Origin: Skeletonema tropicum | Lineage: Eukaryota; Bacillariophyta; Thalassiosirophyceae; Thalassiosirales; Thalassiosiraceae | NCBI GenBank assembly: GCA_037178625.1 | Contig: CM074131.1 | Span: forward strand, 3,472,001 to 3,536,000 | DNA: 64,000 nt | Direction: 5' to 3' | In this document: one piece after another, positions 17,935 through 30,146 of the stretch | Position numbering within the stretch: position 1 is the first letter of the stretch | Layout: each line of letters starts with the position of its first letter | Made by a program: the position numbers and the translations under genes | The notes under the pieces: model-generated | Databases searched by the model: none | The model's input: only the letters and a program-made list of their open reading frames with translations | Told to the model about the DNA's origin: nothing

Positions 17935-18622
17935 TCAAGGCGACCAAGGCACATAACCTGGAGAATGATAAAAAGAATCATAAGACAAGGAAGGAGTGAT
18001 TTCTTTCTCTTCATTCCTGGCATCGGAAGAATTGCTGGATACAGTGGATTGACTGCCCATTGCGGCAACGTCTGCCAAAACTTCTGCCAACAATAATGTA
18101 CAAGAATATTTCCGGGTGAGCGCGTGTTCGTCAGCTTTGGTTTCTGATTCTTCTCCACTGATCCTCTCGTCGACAAAAATCTCTGAGCCAACAGAATGCT
18201 TTTCTTTGGAGGAGGGGCTGTTCAGGATGGTTGTAACAGGCTTCTTTTGGAGTATTCCGGCAACTTCACCCCTAATTTCCTCCTCGAGCTCGCGATTCTT
18301 TTCGTTGCTCGCCTTCAGCTCAAACGAAGTTCCTTGTTCTTCACAAGAATTGTCGCCTTGACGTCGCCCCTAAACTCTTTCAGCTCGGAACAAAGAACAT
18401 GAATTGCTCCCTTGAGGTCACGAATCTCCAGATCCTTCTTCCGGTTATCTCCTTCGACCTGTGTAAGCTGCAAATCTTTGGAACGGACAGCCTCCTTCAG
18501 CTCGCAAATCTCTTTTTCGCGTTCTGTGGTATCGACATCCATAAACACGTTCACAAATGACCCAACTTCAGAATTGCATACAGGGCATCGCCTTCCTCTA
18601 CCACTATACAATCTTGCGTCAT
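17935..18622 (-). pseudogene. Decayed paralog of the RING/coiled-coil gene
   Basis: The first codons (Met-Thr-Gln-Asp-Cys) parallel Met-Ala-Gln-Asp-Cys of the gene at 8188-9126. The sequence then jumps to the end of the RING finger (R-C-P-V-C-N-S), so the first six metal ligands and the intervening 30 residues are deleted and the original ATG is out of frame. The V-F-M-D-V segment and the Glu/Lys-rich coiled coil follow. A single-base frame change occurs near 18320, after N-K-E-L, and the second part runs to a stop at 17935-17937. The membrane tail of the parent is not recognisable. Confidence 0.7.
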
Positions 18623-18912
18623 GATAAAAGTACGATCTTCAAGTTATGTTGCTTGGTTTGTGGGTATGATGATTCTGTTTGCAACAAACATCGGCGATTG
18701 CGATGGTACAGAAAAATCAATCCTGCATGTGCATCGCTCATAGTTGAATCGCACACCTCGTTGCATTCTCTCGATCATCGCCCATCAGCATGATTCTTTT
18801 CGAACATCAGCGATACGATACTCATAAATATCAATCTTGCATGTGCATCCCTCTCAATTGAATGGCGCGCCTCCCTCACAACCTCCTCTCAATCACCTAC
18901 TCCAATCCAACA

Positions 18913-19818
18913 TCACCAACTCTCGGGAGCCACCTCAATCCCCATCCTCTCCCTCAAAACCCCCAAATCCGTCTCCAACTCCTCCTCATAATACGTACAC
19001 ATCAAACCACCCTCCCTCATTTCACTCCCCACCCTAATCGCCCATGGAAAATACACCTCCCACAATACTTGCCTCTCTTGCTCACTCAACATACTATTAT
19101 TCACACCTCCAGTAGCACTGAGTGCAGCAAGGGGTAAACCAGTCTGAATCAACTCTAACCACTTTAATGCCAATTCTCCCAACACTGTGGGTGGAAGGCC
19201 CGTGAGGACGTGCCAATAATCGTGATTTTGACGATATCGTGTCATAACGTAGGAGAGGTGGGGGTTGGAGAGGTACCGGACTTTGGAACGTTCGTTGGGG
19301 TGGAAGTTGTGTTTTTGGAGAAAGGTTGCGTAGGCTGCTCCAAAGGTAATGTTGTTGGGCTGCTGCTGTTGATGTTGTTCTTTCAGATTGACAGAATGCT
19401 GCTCTAGCAACTCAGATGCCCTCTTCGCAACCCGTTCATCCACCACGGGTCTCTCATCCAATATCCGTCTCCCAACAGCATCCTTTTCCATTGCCACGAG
19501 TATTTTCGACAAGGCGTAGGAACCGGTAACCTCTCCCACGGCGGCTACGGCATCGGCACGTGTGGGGTCGTTGAGTGCAGTTAGGGAGGAGTGGAGGAGT
19601 GTGCCGAGACGTTGGAGTGGGGTGAGCGGTGGGATGTAGTGTTGTGGATGCTGGTTGGCAGGGGTGGAGGAACTGTCGTCGTTGATGGTGTATCTTGTGG
19701 ACGGGGGTAGGGGAGCGCCGTAAAATGTAGAGGTGGTGGATAAGGCGGCGCGTGATGATATTGATGAGAGAGGCGCCTGCCTTTTGGTGGAGAGGAGGAT
19801 ACGGAGAGCGGCTGCCAT
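18913..19818 (-). CDS. COQ4: Ubiquinone biosynthesis protein COQ4, mitochondrial
   Basis: The protein has 301 residues. The first 35 are Ala/Ser/Arg rich, as in a mitochondrial targeting peptide. The family signature H-D-Y-W-H-V-L-T-G-L-P lies near residue 200, with the conserved H-D-x-x-H metal-binding arrangement, preceded by R-Y-L-S-N-P...Y-V-M-T-R-Y. COQ4 holds the CoQ-synthesis complex together on the matrix face of the inner membrane, and the human protein has recently been linked to oxidative decarboxylation of the ring at C1. Length fits the family (about 230-330). The ATG at 19818 is followed directly by the targeting peptide. Downstream (18623-18912) I see only a short repeat of TCAATCYTGCATGTGCATC. 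Confidence 0.93.
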   Translation of the reverse strand: MAAALRILLSTKRQAPLSSISSRAALSTTSTFYGAPLPPSTRYTINDDSSSTPANQHPQHYIPPLTPLQRLGTLLHSSLTALNDPTRADAVAAVGEVTGSYALSKILVAMEKDAVGRRILDERPVVDERVAKRASELLEQHSVNLKEQHQQQQPNNITFGAAYATFLQKHNFHPNERSKVRYLSNPHLSYVMTRYRQNHDYWHVLTGLPPTVLGELALKWLELIQTGLPLAALSATGGVNNSMLSEQERQVLWEVYFPWAIRVGSEMREGGLMCTYYEEELETDLGVLRERMGIEVAPESW

Positions 19819-22263
19819 GGTTGTTGAGTTTTGTTTTGACGAAGAAGGAAAAAGTGACTTTTTATGAAAACGGTGTGAGGTTACCTACGTTTAGGAGTAC
19901 TACCTACGTCGATGCCATCACCCAACAATTCTTACTTCTACACATCTAATACACACAGCAAGCTAAGCCAAGAAGAAAGGAAGAAGAGTCAGTTCTTCAT
20001 AGAAAAAGTCAATATGTAAGAATACTTTATCATCGTGGCTAAAAACTTGACATTTAAATCTGATACAGCTCATTACTCTGACATCCAGAGCTAAGAGTAT
20101 ACCAGGCAGGTTAAGTGTGTGCGTATTTATCACTTAATCAGCCTATGGTCTACGATACTTTTCTTCGTCCCGCCAAGTCTCCATTTCAAGTACCACACTT
20201 CGATCGTCGATTCTGGAATTAAGCAGAAAAAACATTCCGTTAGTCCTCACATTTCATGATACACAAACAAACCTGCAAACACGATAGCTCAACCACAAGC
20301 ACACAATCAGGTCGAAGGGAACATATCACACATTGCGTCAGAGAGTACTCAGATCATCGGCACTTTCGTAAAAGTGACTAGCATTTGAGGTGTCAGAAAT
20401 TGGTATTTGTTATTCGTCACACGCAATGTAATGTTCCACGACAGGTGTGCTGCAGTTCAAGACTTTTGGAATGACGACAAGGACGCATTACTTACCCCAA
20501 GTAGGTACCTACAGGTTTGGAGATGAATGTGAGAGGAATACCCCTACACCGCAAACCTGGAGAGGAAAAGTTGATACAATGAAAAGCAAGTTAGCAAGTC
20601 ATCCACGGCATCTCCACAACAAGTATCCAATAACCACCATAACGAAGGGAATGTAATCAGTAAAGGTTATACCATGATCGTTTCACGCTATACACATCCC
20701 GCAATGTGATGTTTCGACCCTTTTGGAAGAGACAACCATTGCTTTTTGGATGGACAGACTCAAATGACCGTCGTGAGAATGTATGGATGTTGTTATCATC
20801 AATTTGCACTCCCTTCGTTGTTTGGGTTGGCTCTCCTGTAGGCAGCTAGATGCAGATAGGCACATGTTTACAACTTACCCGATTGATGATGAGATGAATA
20901 GAGATGCTGTCGTAAACTTTCACATGATGGCGAATCTTGGTTAGGGAGAACATGGTGTGAAGTTAGGTAGACCACATCTGCAGCACCAATGAAAGGATCA
21001 CTCATTGCGATGTCGTGGATATCCTACTATAGCTCGAGCGCAATGATGTTGATGATGGATTCTCCTGCCATCACCAAGGTGATCAAGAATGCGGCAGAGG
21101 TAGACGCGCCAGACTCATCAGCTTGACAGTCGATAAAGCTTGGCCATTATGCCCAACACATTAGCTGGCTGACCCCATCCTCAAAGGCTGATCAGTAGTA
21201 GGTCTGATGGCATATCATGTTGTTTTGATGGCAGGCGGATTGTGTGGTGTTGGATTTTGATGGTCGGCGGTCGGCGCCGGCCGCGCAAACTCTCTTTTTT
21301 GGCGCCATTTTTGGAGGCTCGCGCAAAAAAAAAATGATGACGACGATCATGAACTAACACGTGAACATTAATTCCCACCGTTTTCAACAAAAATAAGTGA
21401 TTAGTTTAGGATGGTATTCAGGAGCTGTTTACTGGGCAAGCTGGATCTGAACTTGCCCATTTTAGGTAATAAGAGGAGTGCAGTCTAGGTATCTCTAGTT
21501 CAGTGGCAAGTCCGCACTCCTCTTGTCACCTGTGCTAGGTGATGGTATGTTCCTCCTCCCTCCTACTCTCAACTGCCTCTCGACAGGTGAGAGTGAGAGT
21601 CCTCACTCAACCTCTGCCACCGCAGGGGTGGGGGAGAGGGGATTACTCCCCACTCCAGGTGTGCCAGTTGGACATCCCCGGCCCATTCTCAATGAGTGGC
21701 CGGATGTAGCCAGCACCTTATATTCCAGCACCTTATATTATTTAGCCTTATTTAGCCCTTTTCTTTATGTCGAATCAGGCATCATTTTTTTCCCGTACTA
21801 GAGAATGTCAGCACATTATATTCAGATTTCCACGTGTCAGGCCCTTATATCATTGGTTTCTTTTTCAACTAGAGAATGTCAGCACCTTATATTCTGAGTT
21901 TCCGGAACTGTTCTTGGGACGAAAGTTAATGGGTATGATTCATAGCTGTAATGGTTAGGATCCATAGCTGTCCGGACGATGACTCCATCATTCATAGAAA
22001 GAAAATTTACCATCTTAGGTCGTACTTAAGATTAGAATGAATTCATCATTGCAAGAGTACAATACTGGTTCAGACTAGTACCAGTGCAATATTATTGTTC
22101 AGTGTAGTGTTACCGTTTTGGTTCATATTTTAACCAGTGTAGTAAGTGAATTAGAATCTAATTGATTCAGAATGGAACCAGTTAGTTCCGGTAGGAAGTG
22201 AATTAGGACAATGACTCTTAATTCCCGTCGTCGCCACGGAAACACATCTAACCTACCATTATC
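19819..22263. other. Long intergenic region
   Basis: No supported gene was found. It contains a GC-rich run of adjacent hairpins (21434-21542) and two copies of a motif TAGAGAATGTCAGCAC-TTATATTC around 21800 and 21870, with further CAGCACCTTATATT copies near 21715 and 21728. Confidence 0.5.
21434..21542. ncRNA. Cluster of three adjacent hairpins (possible structured RNA)
   Basis: GGGCAAG (21434-21440) pairs with CTTGCCC (21452-21458), AAGAGGAGTGC (21471-21481) with GCACTCCTCTT (21514-21524), and TCACCT with AGGTGA at about 21526-21542. More short GC-rich stems follow to about 21690. It resembles no RNA family I can name, and the strand is undetermined. Confidence 0.25.
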
Positions 22264-23010
22264 ATGACTCTCTCGCCACTACCCAATGAAGCCGAGCAGA
22301 CGGCTTACTGCCATCGAACTCAGCGTGACGATAGCAGTGGTGATGTTCTGCAATCGCCTTCTCTATCGACGGACGACAGCTCATCCAGTCCAATAGCTGA
22401 GCGTCGCTCTCAACAAAAAAGAACACTGCCGCCATGGGTGGCTGATCAGATTGAGGAATGGGGTGAGAGGGTATCACTTCCTGAATGGGATGCAGATGAG
22501 AAAATATTATTGTTAGACGAAGGTAATGATGGTGATGACGATTTCTTTTACGACTGTGATGATTATCGACAAAACAACGGGTGGAAAGGAAATGATTTAT
22601 GTCATTCTGCAACTTCACCAGTCCGAATTTCACACTATGCCATCAAGTACATAGACAACAATGGTGGTGGTGGTGTCGGAACGAAACTCACTGGAGTGGC
22701 ACATTTTACACCAAAAGCCGAGTCGCATTCGGGATATTGTCATGGCGGTTCAATGACAAGTGTGATGGATGATGTGATTGGTTGGACGTCCTTTTGTGTT
22801 AGTGGACAATGTGTACCGTGGAGTGGATTCACGGCGCAAGTGAACGTGTCGTTGAGACGCCCAATTCCAGTTGGATCTTATTTGAAGATTGTTGGAGAGA
22901 TAACAAAGACAGAGGGAAGAAAGGTCTGGATATCATCTTGTTTGGTTAGTGGAAATGACGACAATCTTGTGTATTGCACTGCGGAAGGGTTGGCCATTTT
23001 GAAGAAATAA
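22264..23010 (+). CDS. Hotdog-fold acyl-CoA thioesterase (PaaI/THEM4-like)
   Basis: The protein has 248 residues. The C-terminal 120 carry the 4HBT signature: G-Y-C-H-G-G-S-M-T-S-V-M-D-D-V-I-G, then the strand-rich V-N-V-S-L-R-R-P-I-P-V-G-S-Y-L-K-I-V-G-E. The HGG and the following Asp are the usual active-site region that hydrolyses acyl-CoA thioesters. The N-terminal 120 residues are acidic (runs of Asp) with no recognised domain, and an L-P-x-W motif (L-P-E-W-D) resembles the segment preceding the fold in THEM4-like proteins. Substrate and compartment are unclear; no obvious targeting peptide is seen. Confidence 0.85.
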   Translation: MTLSPLPNEAEQTAYCHRTQRDDSSGDVLQSPSLSTDDSSSSPIAERRSQQKRTLPPWVADQIEEWGERVSLPEWDADEKILLLDEGNDGDDDFFYDCDDYRQNNGWKGNDLCHSATSPVRISHYAIKYIDNNGGGGVGTKLTGVAHFTPKAESHSGYCHGGSMTSVMDDVIGWTSFCVSGQCVPWSGFTAQVNVSLRRPIPVGSYLKIVGEITKTEGRKVWISSCLVSGNDDNLVYCTAEGLAILKK

Positions 23011-25651
23011 TGTGAGAATATCATAGATGAACCATGAACCACCGATACTTGCCAGGCTTTCCAAATATTATGAAACTACTTTTATTTGCAACAGGTCAAA
23101 ACACATCTCTGACCGACCGCAAATTTCGTGCAGATCCCAACACTCAACTAGTTGCAAACTCTTCTAACCTACGTCTATGTCTAATCTACGAAAATAGGAA
23201 CCACTCTTTCTCTTTCACAGAAGGACATTTTCACAAGAGGACCACTTCCCTGTCAAAAAAGTTAGCCAACTGCCAAACTCTCTCCAATTTTCGTGAGCGT
23301 GAGCACTAATTCTAATTACTGAAGGATGAATGGCTAATAGGTACTCTGAGTTTTGTTGCAACTAACATGCATAATGTCTATAGCGATAAGTACCTATGGT
23401 AGTTAGCTGAGGTGAGAAAATTTTTAACATTTATTTCAAGGAAGGCTGCAGACCTGGATCTCTCTAGAGAGAGGCCTCGAGAGGCTCTCTAGAGATAAAT
23501 AGAGAGAGCTACAATAGGGTAGAGAGCTAGCATAGAGACTAGTGATTAGGAGTAACTAATAGTCTTAGTAGCGACATGTCTTCTAATAGTATTTGCCCCT
23601 TCAATAGTTGTCCTTGTCTGCGGACTCTCACCACCACCCACGAATCAAAGTGGGACGGCGGACAGACGGTTCATGCATCATCATCCACCTTCTCATTCTT
23701 TTTTTAGAGGGGCAAAATCGACCTAAACCATGGGATTATTGCCGTAGTAATGATACTACACACCTCTAATTCACCCCTCATGTGGACCCCTCTTGATATG
23801 TTCCTCTTCACACTCTTTTGAATCACATATCCAGAGGGGTCCACATGAGGGGTAAATGAGATAGTGATTTATGGCACCACTAAGATGAGAGCTGCCACTT
23901 GCACAGGACCCTCATCCCCACCTTATCCTTATAGATAACAATCTGTTGTGAGTGAACACATGTCAAATAGCCCGTATTCTGCTTCTATCTTACTTTATAA
24001 AACTTTTGACTACCCAATAAGTCTGTGGTTCTTAGTATTCATGCCAAAGGGGTGTATAAGCGGGGCAAAATTCTACATAAAAATTGCCAATTCGCAATGA
24101 TACAGGAGTCTCCTGACATTGTACCAGATTCCACCCCCATCGACTTTGGTTTATCTCATCCTTCATCTAGTTAGTATCACGGCTCATCCGCATTTATCGG
24201 CGAAAAGTCAGCGTAACCCCACATAATGGCGATCAGCATCCCAAAGTATTAGCTCCAATTAGAACTTGTATTGTTGTCTGATCCGGTCTCTATCCAACAA
24301 TATCTCTGATGCGGATCAATCCTCTGCGCTATCGGTTACATATAAGCAATATAGAGGCGACTGGGATGAAATAAATGATGTTTGGATCATGTCATCGCAT
24401 TGTAACACCGTCGTATGAAACGTTATCAAAATTCGATGACACGTCGGTGGTGCATGTCGAACCCAGTGGAGTGTATTCAGAGTTGTCGAGCCGGAAATCA
24501 GCCAAGACGACTCCATTATACTCTTGGATGAAGTTGACGTCGATGAATGGTGTTTGTATGACTTCTCTACATCACTATATCCCCGATCATCGGGACCGGT
24601 GACACGATGATACGCCGATAAAAAGGCCGCTGCCAGGGACTGTATATTATGCACCTATCTCATACTCCAATGTAACTATGTTGTCAATTTATATTTCAAA
24701 GACATAATAGAAGAGATATTCCTCGACGTACAGAAGTGAGGTCGTCGAAGTGGCGATGATTTTGATAGGGCGAAGTGACGGCTATCATCGTGGTGAACTG
24801 TGGTGAACTATATATAGCTAGCTTTGGGTGGAGGTGGAAAAATCTTTCCTCATTTCCTGTCCGACCGCGTTTTATTGGGAAGTAGGAATTCAGTATGTTT
24901 AATTCCTACGTAGCCCATGTAAGGACCTTGTCAAATTTCCACATTTTGGAGGATGGTGCTCTCCTGAGAGAGCAGCTGTATTGTATGTATGTAAAATAAG
25001 ATAGTATCGATATTCAATACATATACTCTCTCTCTAGAGAAGAGGTACCTGGCGTTCGCTATCCGGGAGCTGGGAGCGGGCAGCTGCCAGCACGGAGACG
25101 CAAGACGCAATCTTCATGGGAGTAAAACGGACTGGTACTTCGGAAAACCATATGGGGTACCTAAACCCGATCGCTTTTCTAGAAGAGCTAAACCTTAACT
25201 ATACTTATATATCTATACATACTTGTATGTAATAGAAATTTTAGAAAGCGCAACGAAGAGTTAAACCCTAAATAATATACTATTCGTATAGTCAACTTCA
25301 ACTTTCTACCAACCCCATTCAAACACACACAGTGTAAAACTTCACATGTGCAGAAATCAATCATTTACAACATTTGTTCTCCTTCAAGACTTCTACACTG
25401 TATGCGTGGATCTAAAAGTGCATGCGTGATCGTATAGCTATGCTTACTTCCACGCTCTCTATCACTTTTCTCTATCACTTTTAGATAGAGAAAGTACCTG
25501 AACCCTGAACAAATTCTACCCAGAGATAGCAGATTGAAAATCGCATTCCGATTGCACTTGCCTGGTGGGAGGAATAAGCAAATATACGTGTTACACCGCA
25601 AACCTAACAACTTAACGCAAACGCTGCCAAATTGCCGTGGGTGGGCTAAAG
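23011..25651. other. Intergenic region with palindromic and microsatellite DNA
   Basis: It contains CTCTAGAGAG-type palindromes around 23460-23510 and CT repeats near 25025, plus the foldback at 23769-23857. Open frames near 24320-24650 lack recognisable motifs. Confidence 0.5.
23769..23857. repeat. Near-perfect foldback, 32-bp arms
   Basis: Arms 23769-23800 and 23826-23857 match at 30 of 32 positions around a 25-nt loop (core CCCCTCATGTGGACCCCTCT). Weak pairing may extend outward to about 23761. Confidence 0.9.
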
Positions 25652-28600
25652 ATGGTCACGATGGAACCCATCCCCCTCTCGCAATGGATGCCGAGTAGAT
25701 GGGCAACCATAAAGACTGCCGGAGACGCTGTCAAAGAAAGGGTTTCCACTTGGCCAAGGGAAGTCGCTGATGTCGCCAAGGGAGAGTTTCATATCAACGG
25801 TGATAGCAGCAAAATTGAAGAGTCGTCTGAGAAGATCTATTATCAAAATGCCGTGGTCGTAGCTTACCTCCTCGTGCACCACATCATGTGCGCAGTGTCG
25901 CCGCCGGGGAATGCAAATGGCTCCGTTAAAATTAATGTTGACCCCAATACAATCAAAGTCATGTTTGCGGCCGAGGAAGATTTTGCATCGCAGAAATGCT
26001 CACTGGATCGTGTGAGCGTCGTCCTCGAGCCAAGCACAGGCAATGATAAGCCCAGCTCGATTTTTTATTCACTTGGGGAGGTGCTATTAGAATTATTCAC
26101 CCGGAGCGAAGCGATTTCCCCGCAGTGTCGGACAATTCTCCTATCCCGTCGCGATAGTCTAGATGAACGCCGCGATAATGCAAACTGTGAAGCGGACACT
26201 TTCGATTCCTTTCAGGATACGATGCAGAGGGCTCTTTTGTTTTTAGACTTGGAGGAAGGAGGGGGGGATACAATGATGGATGACTTGTATGAATTGCCCG
26301 AAAAACGAATGTCGATGACACCGAGTGCGTTTTCAACCATATGTGTCAGCTATCCCACTCTCCCTATGGCCATTTGCAGACTCATCGCAGATGTAATGGA
26401 GGGGAAGAATGGGGTTCCTCTGACCAAGACATCATTTACGTCTCTGGAGGAAGTTCTTGACGATTTGAAACGCATGATGTTTGAGCCTGACATATATTTA
26501 TGTAACCCATCCGATCCAAAGATAAACTTTGGAAGTAGACTATACGGTAGAGAAGAAGAAATATCTACGATTCTGTCAGTTGCTGATGGCATCTCTTCGA
26601 GGCAAGGTTCTGGGGCGCTTGAAATTATCAGTGTCCATGGATATTCTGGATCAGGCAAGTCATTTTTGGTCAACCAAATAGGGAGATATCTATCCACAAA
26701 AGGCTGGATCTTTTTGGATGGAAAGTTTGATAGAATGAGACATGGCGATGCTGCCCTCTCTGTGATTATATCCGCATTTGATCAGTATTTTGTCAACATG
26801 GAATCCATCAAGTTTAGGGGGAAAGCCGATGATATAAGTTACTGTAATCAAGTGACTACCAAGATAATGGAAGCACTTGGCTCAGATGGAGTTGATTCTC
26901 TCTCTCGTGTCATTCCCAGCCTTAATAGACTGGTTGGAAATGAAATCACAGAAAAAACCAACATCGTTCGGACGGGAGAAGAATCTACCATGTACGAACA
27001 GCGCATTGGGTATTTACTGTGTGCCTTAGTAGACGCAATCTTGAGTGTGGGCCGTCCAATGTTGCTTCTCTATGATGTCACCACACAATGGTCTGGAGTT
27101 GTACACTCTCAATTCATTGAAAAACTTCTGAAGCACATAGCAGATCGAACATCATCGAGAAAGAATCTCCTTTTCATAGAATGCTGTGGCAAAAAAGGGT
27201 TGGAAGGGTTAGATAATTCCACCATCGCCTCTTATGATTCCATCAACGTTTCAAGAATTGATGTTGGCGAATTTTCGAAGCCATCCTTAAATGATGCAAT
27301 ATCACATGCACTCTGCCTTCCACCTCGTGTTACTGCACCTCTTTCTGAGATTATACACATCAAGACCATGGGAAATATTATGTTTGTCATAGAATTCATG
27401 AAATCTCTGGAGAAGTCAAAGATGTTGACATATAATTTATCTGAGCGACAATGGGTGTGGGATACTGATATCGTTCCGCTTCAAAGAATTTCAGATAGTG
27501 TAGCTGGTCTGTTGATGAGCAAACTTCTCAATTTGGACAAGAATGTCCTCGACTGCTTGATAATGGCTTCGTGTTTCGGGACTCAAGTCAACATGCCGAT
27601 AATGGAGCTTCTCGAAGGGTTGAGAGGAGTCACGAATGTTCGTGCCAACCTCGATATAGGGGTCGAAGAAGGGATTCTCGAGAAAGCTGGACCGCTCTAC
27701 ATGTTCTCCCATAATTCACTTCAACAAACGGTGTATGGGATCACCCCCCAAAACAGCCGAAATCAACTACATCTTGATATCGGATCCACGCTTATATCCA
27801 AAAGTGCTTGCGCGCCCCAAGAAGTCATCGAAGAATTGTTTTCAGTCGCTCTTTCTCACATCAACAGATCTTTGCCCAGTGGTGAAAGCGGCGATTCTAA
27901 TGAGATCAACCTATCACCTTCTCAACGAGGTGTTTTTGCTAAACTGAACCTAAAAGCTGGCCAGAAAGCAATCAGCAACAGTGCAGACTTTGCTCTTGCA
28001 AAATTTCATCTCAATGCGGGAATGGCTTTCCTACCTGAACACTTCTGGCAAAGTCAGTACGATCTTGCGTTCAATTTGCATATTGAGTATGCTAACGCTC
28101 TCCTTGTTCAACGTGAATACGAAGAATTAGATACCCATTGCAAGGCTCTGCTCTTGAAGGCAAGTTGTGTCGAAGACCAAATCAAAATTCACGAGCTTTT
28201 GATTGCATATCTCTTTCGGTCAGGTAAATTTCCGGAAGCTTTGGAACATGTGCGTTCTGTACTAGACACGCTTGGCTTCCCCCTCCCTACCTCCGTAGAC
28301 AAAGATACTGTAAGAGCTGTGCTAGAAGCACTTCGAAATGCAGCAGCAGGCTTCACACCGGAGCAAATGCGTACATTTCCATTGATGACCGAGGATGTGC
28401 CAAAACAAGCAATGAAAATAATGGGCAGCGTCCCTATTCTGCTTACCTTTTCTTCGCCCACCTTTGCAGCAATGATTGCATGTCAGATGACTCAGCTGAC
28501 TATACAGCACGGCCTGTGTGCAGAGTCTGCAGTAGCTTTCGGGAACTTGGGATTTGCCATCAACTCTGTCTTGAAAGATTATCACTGCGGGTATGCAATG

Positions 28601-29844
28601 GGGATGTTGGGGTTGACAATTTTCCAACGATTCAAGTCAAACACGCTCATCCTCAAAACTTACCTACCCGTCTTCGGCTTCCTTAAATCGTGGAAAGTGA
28701 GTTACTTGCATTTATTTACAGTGTATTTTTTTTATTTTGATGTTATTGTTTCCTAATACACACGCACTTGTAGGAGCCATTACAAGCATGCAGCGAAGGT
28801 CTTAGTTATGCTGTTCATGAGGGATCCCTTGCTGGGGATCGTGGATCTGTGTAAGTTTTGCTTCGTTTTGATCAGTCGAAAGTTGACGAATCAAATGTTT
28901 ACCAGCTTGATTGAGCTAACTCTTTTGAACAAACTTTACTGATACTTTTTCGTTCGTTACAGAGCTCTAGCAAAAGCTGTCCTCAACAGACATCTTCTAG
29001 TGAATGGATGCAAATTATCTGAGCTACGCATGAAGCAAGAGAGTCTATGCCGAGAAATGGTGAGATTAGCTCTTCGTATTTGCAATATTATTCTTTAGAT
29101 CAACCACTAATTCAGGCCTATCTCTTTCACTTGAAGATGTATAATAAACAAGAAAAGAAGTTCGGGGCATTTTTCTACCAGTCTCTGGGGGATTTGTATG
29201 TCATCCTAACCTTAATTGGTGAACCTGACGACCGCATTGCTTCCATTTTCATTTCACGCGAAGAATGTGAAAAGGCAATGTTGGAAATTTATTCTTCTAC
29301 AAAAAATGCATCTATTCTTCAGCTTTTCTATTATCACCGCTTTATACAATCTTTCACTGCTAGGGATTTCAATGCAGCACTAAAGTACTGCGAAGAATAC
29401 GACAAACTTGGTAATGGAATAATTTCGAGAATTACTGACGTTCCAGTAGGATTGTTGTCGGGGGTCATTGCTTTTATACTTGCAAGGAAGACGAAGCAAG
29501 ATGGATTGTTTGAAATAGGCGAGCACCGCCGCATGTCATTTCAGATGTGGGCAGATCATGGGAGTAAATGGAACGCTGAGAATAAAGCACTGATACTTCA
29601 GGCGGAAAAGTATTATACCACTGGAAACTTTGACGAAGCCAAAGCATCGTATGAGGCTTCAATCAAGTCAGCAAGAGAGCACAAATTCATCCACGAAGAG
29701 GCGCTGGGGTATGAGCTCTATGGCATCTTCCGCATCGAGACAGGCCACCATGAAAACGGGAAAGAGCTTCTCAAGATGGCACAATCGTTATACGCTGAGT
29801 GGGGTGCATTGAAAAAAGCGTCGGAAGTGTTCCATCTCATGTGA
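25652..29844 (+). CDS. STAND-like P-loop ATPase with kinase-like N-terminus and TPR-like C-terminus
   Basis: I infer four exons: 25652-28696, 28774-28850, 28963-29059 and 29116-29844. The introns are GT-AG, 77, 112 and 56 bp, and the frame is kept throughout (about 1,315 residues from the ATG at 25652). The first 250 residues include Y-S-L-G-E-V-L-L-E-L-F-T, like the C-lobe of a protein kinase but without visible catalytic motifs. A Y-G-R-E-E-E-I motif leads into Walker A (G-Y-S-G-S-G-K-S at about 26639-26662) and a Walker-B-like L-L-L-Y-D-V near 27070. The rest is helical and TPR-like. This order matches AAA/STAND ATPases found in multidomain signalling proteins of bacteria and diatoms. Role inferred: ATP-dependent signalling switch; partners are unknown. 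Confidence 0.8.
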
Positions 29845-30146
29845 TGTAGACATAAAAAAATTATCATAATGTTTGTACCCAGTGTCTGCATAAAACAGAT
29901 TGTTGTAGATGTACCTGAATAACTCAACGCCTTACTAAATGTAGATGATGGGGCGTGCCTATATGTTCAGATTTGAAGAGGATTCCTCTGATTTGACACG
30001 TAAAGTTTTACCCAATACAGTGTGAATAGGACTCCACTATTAGTCCTGCGTCAACTGATAAACTGATTAACTTCATATCATTACAATTTAATTCTATAGC
30101 TAAGATATTCATGACGGGATGCTACTTGTACTTACTAAATCATCTT
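29845..30146. other. Convergent 3' intergenic spacer
   Basis: This 302-bp spacer separates the convergent ATPase gene and the hypothetical gene at 30147-31394. I see nothing beyond AT-rich sequence suitable for two 3' ends. Confidence 0.5.
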
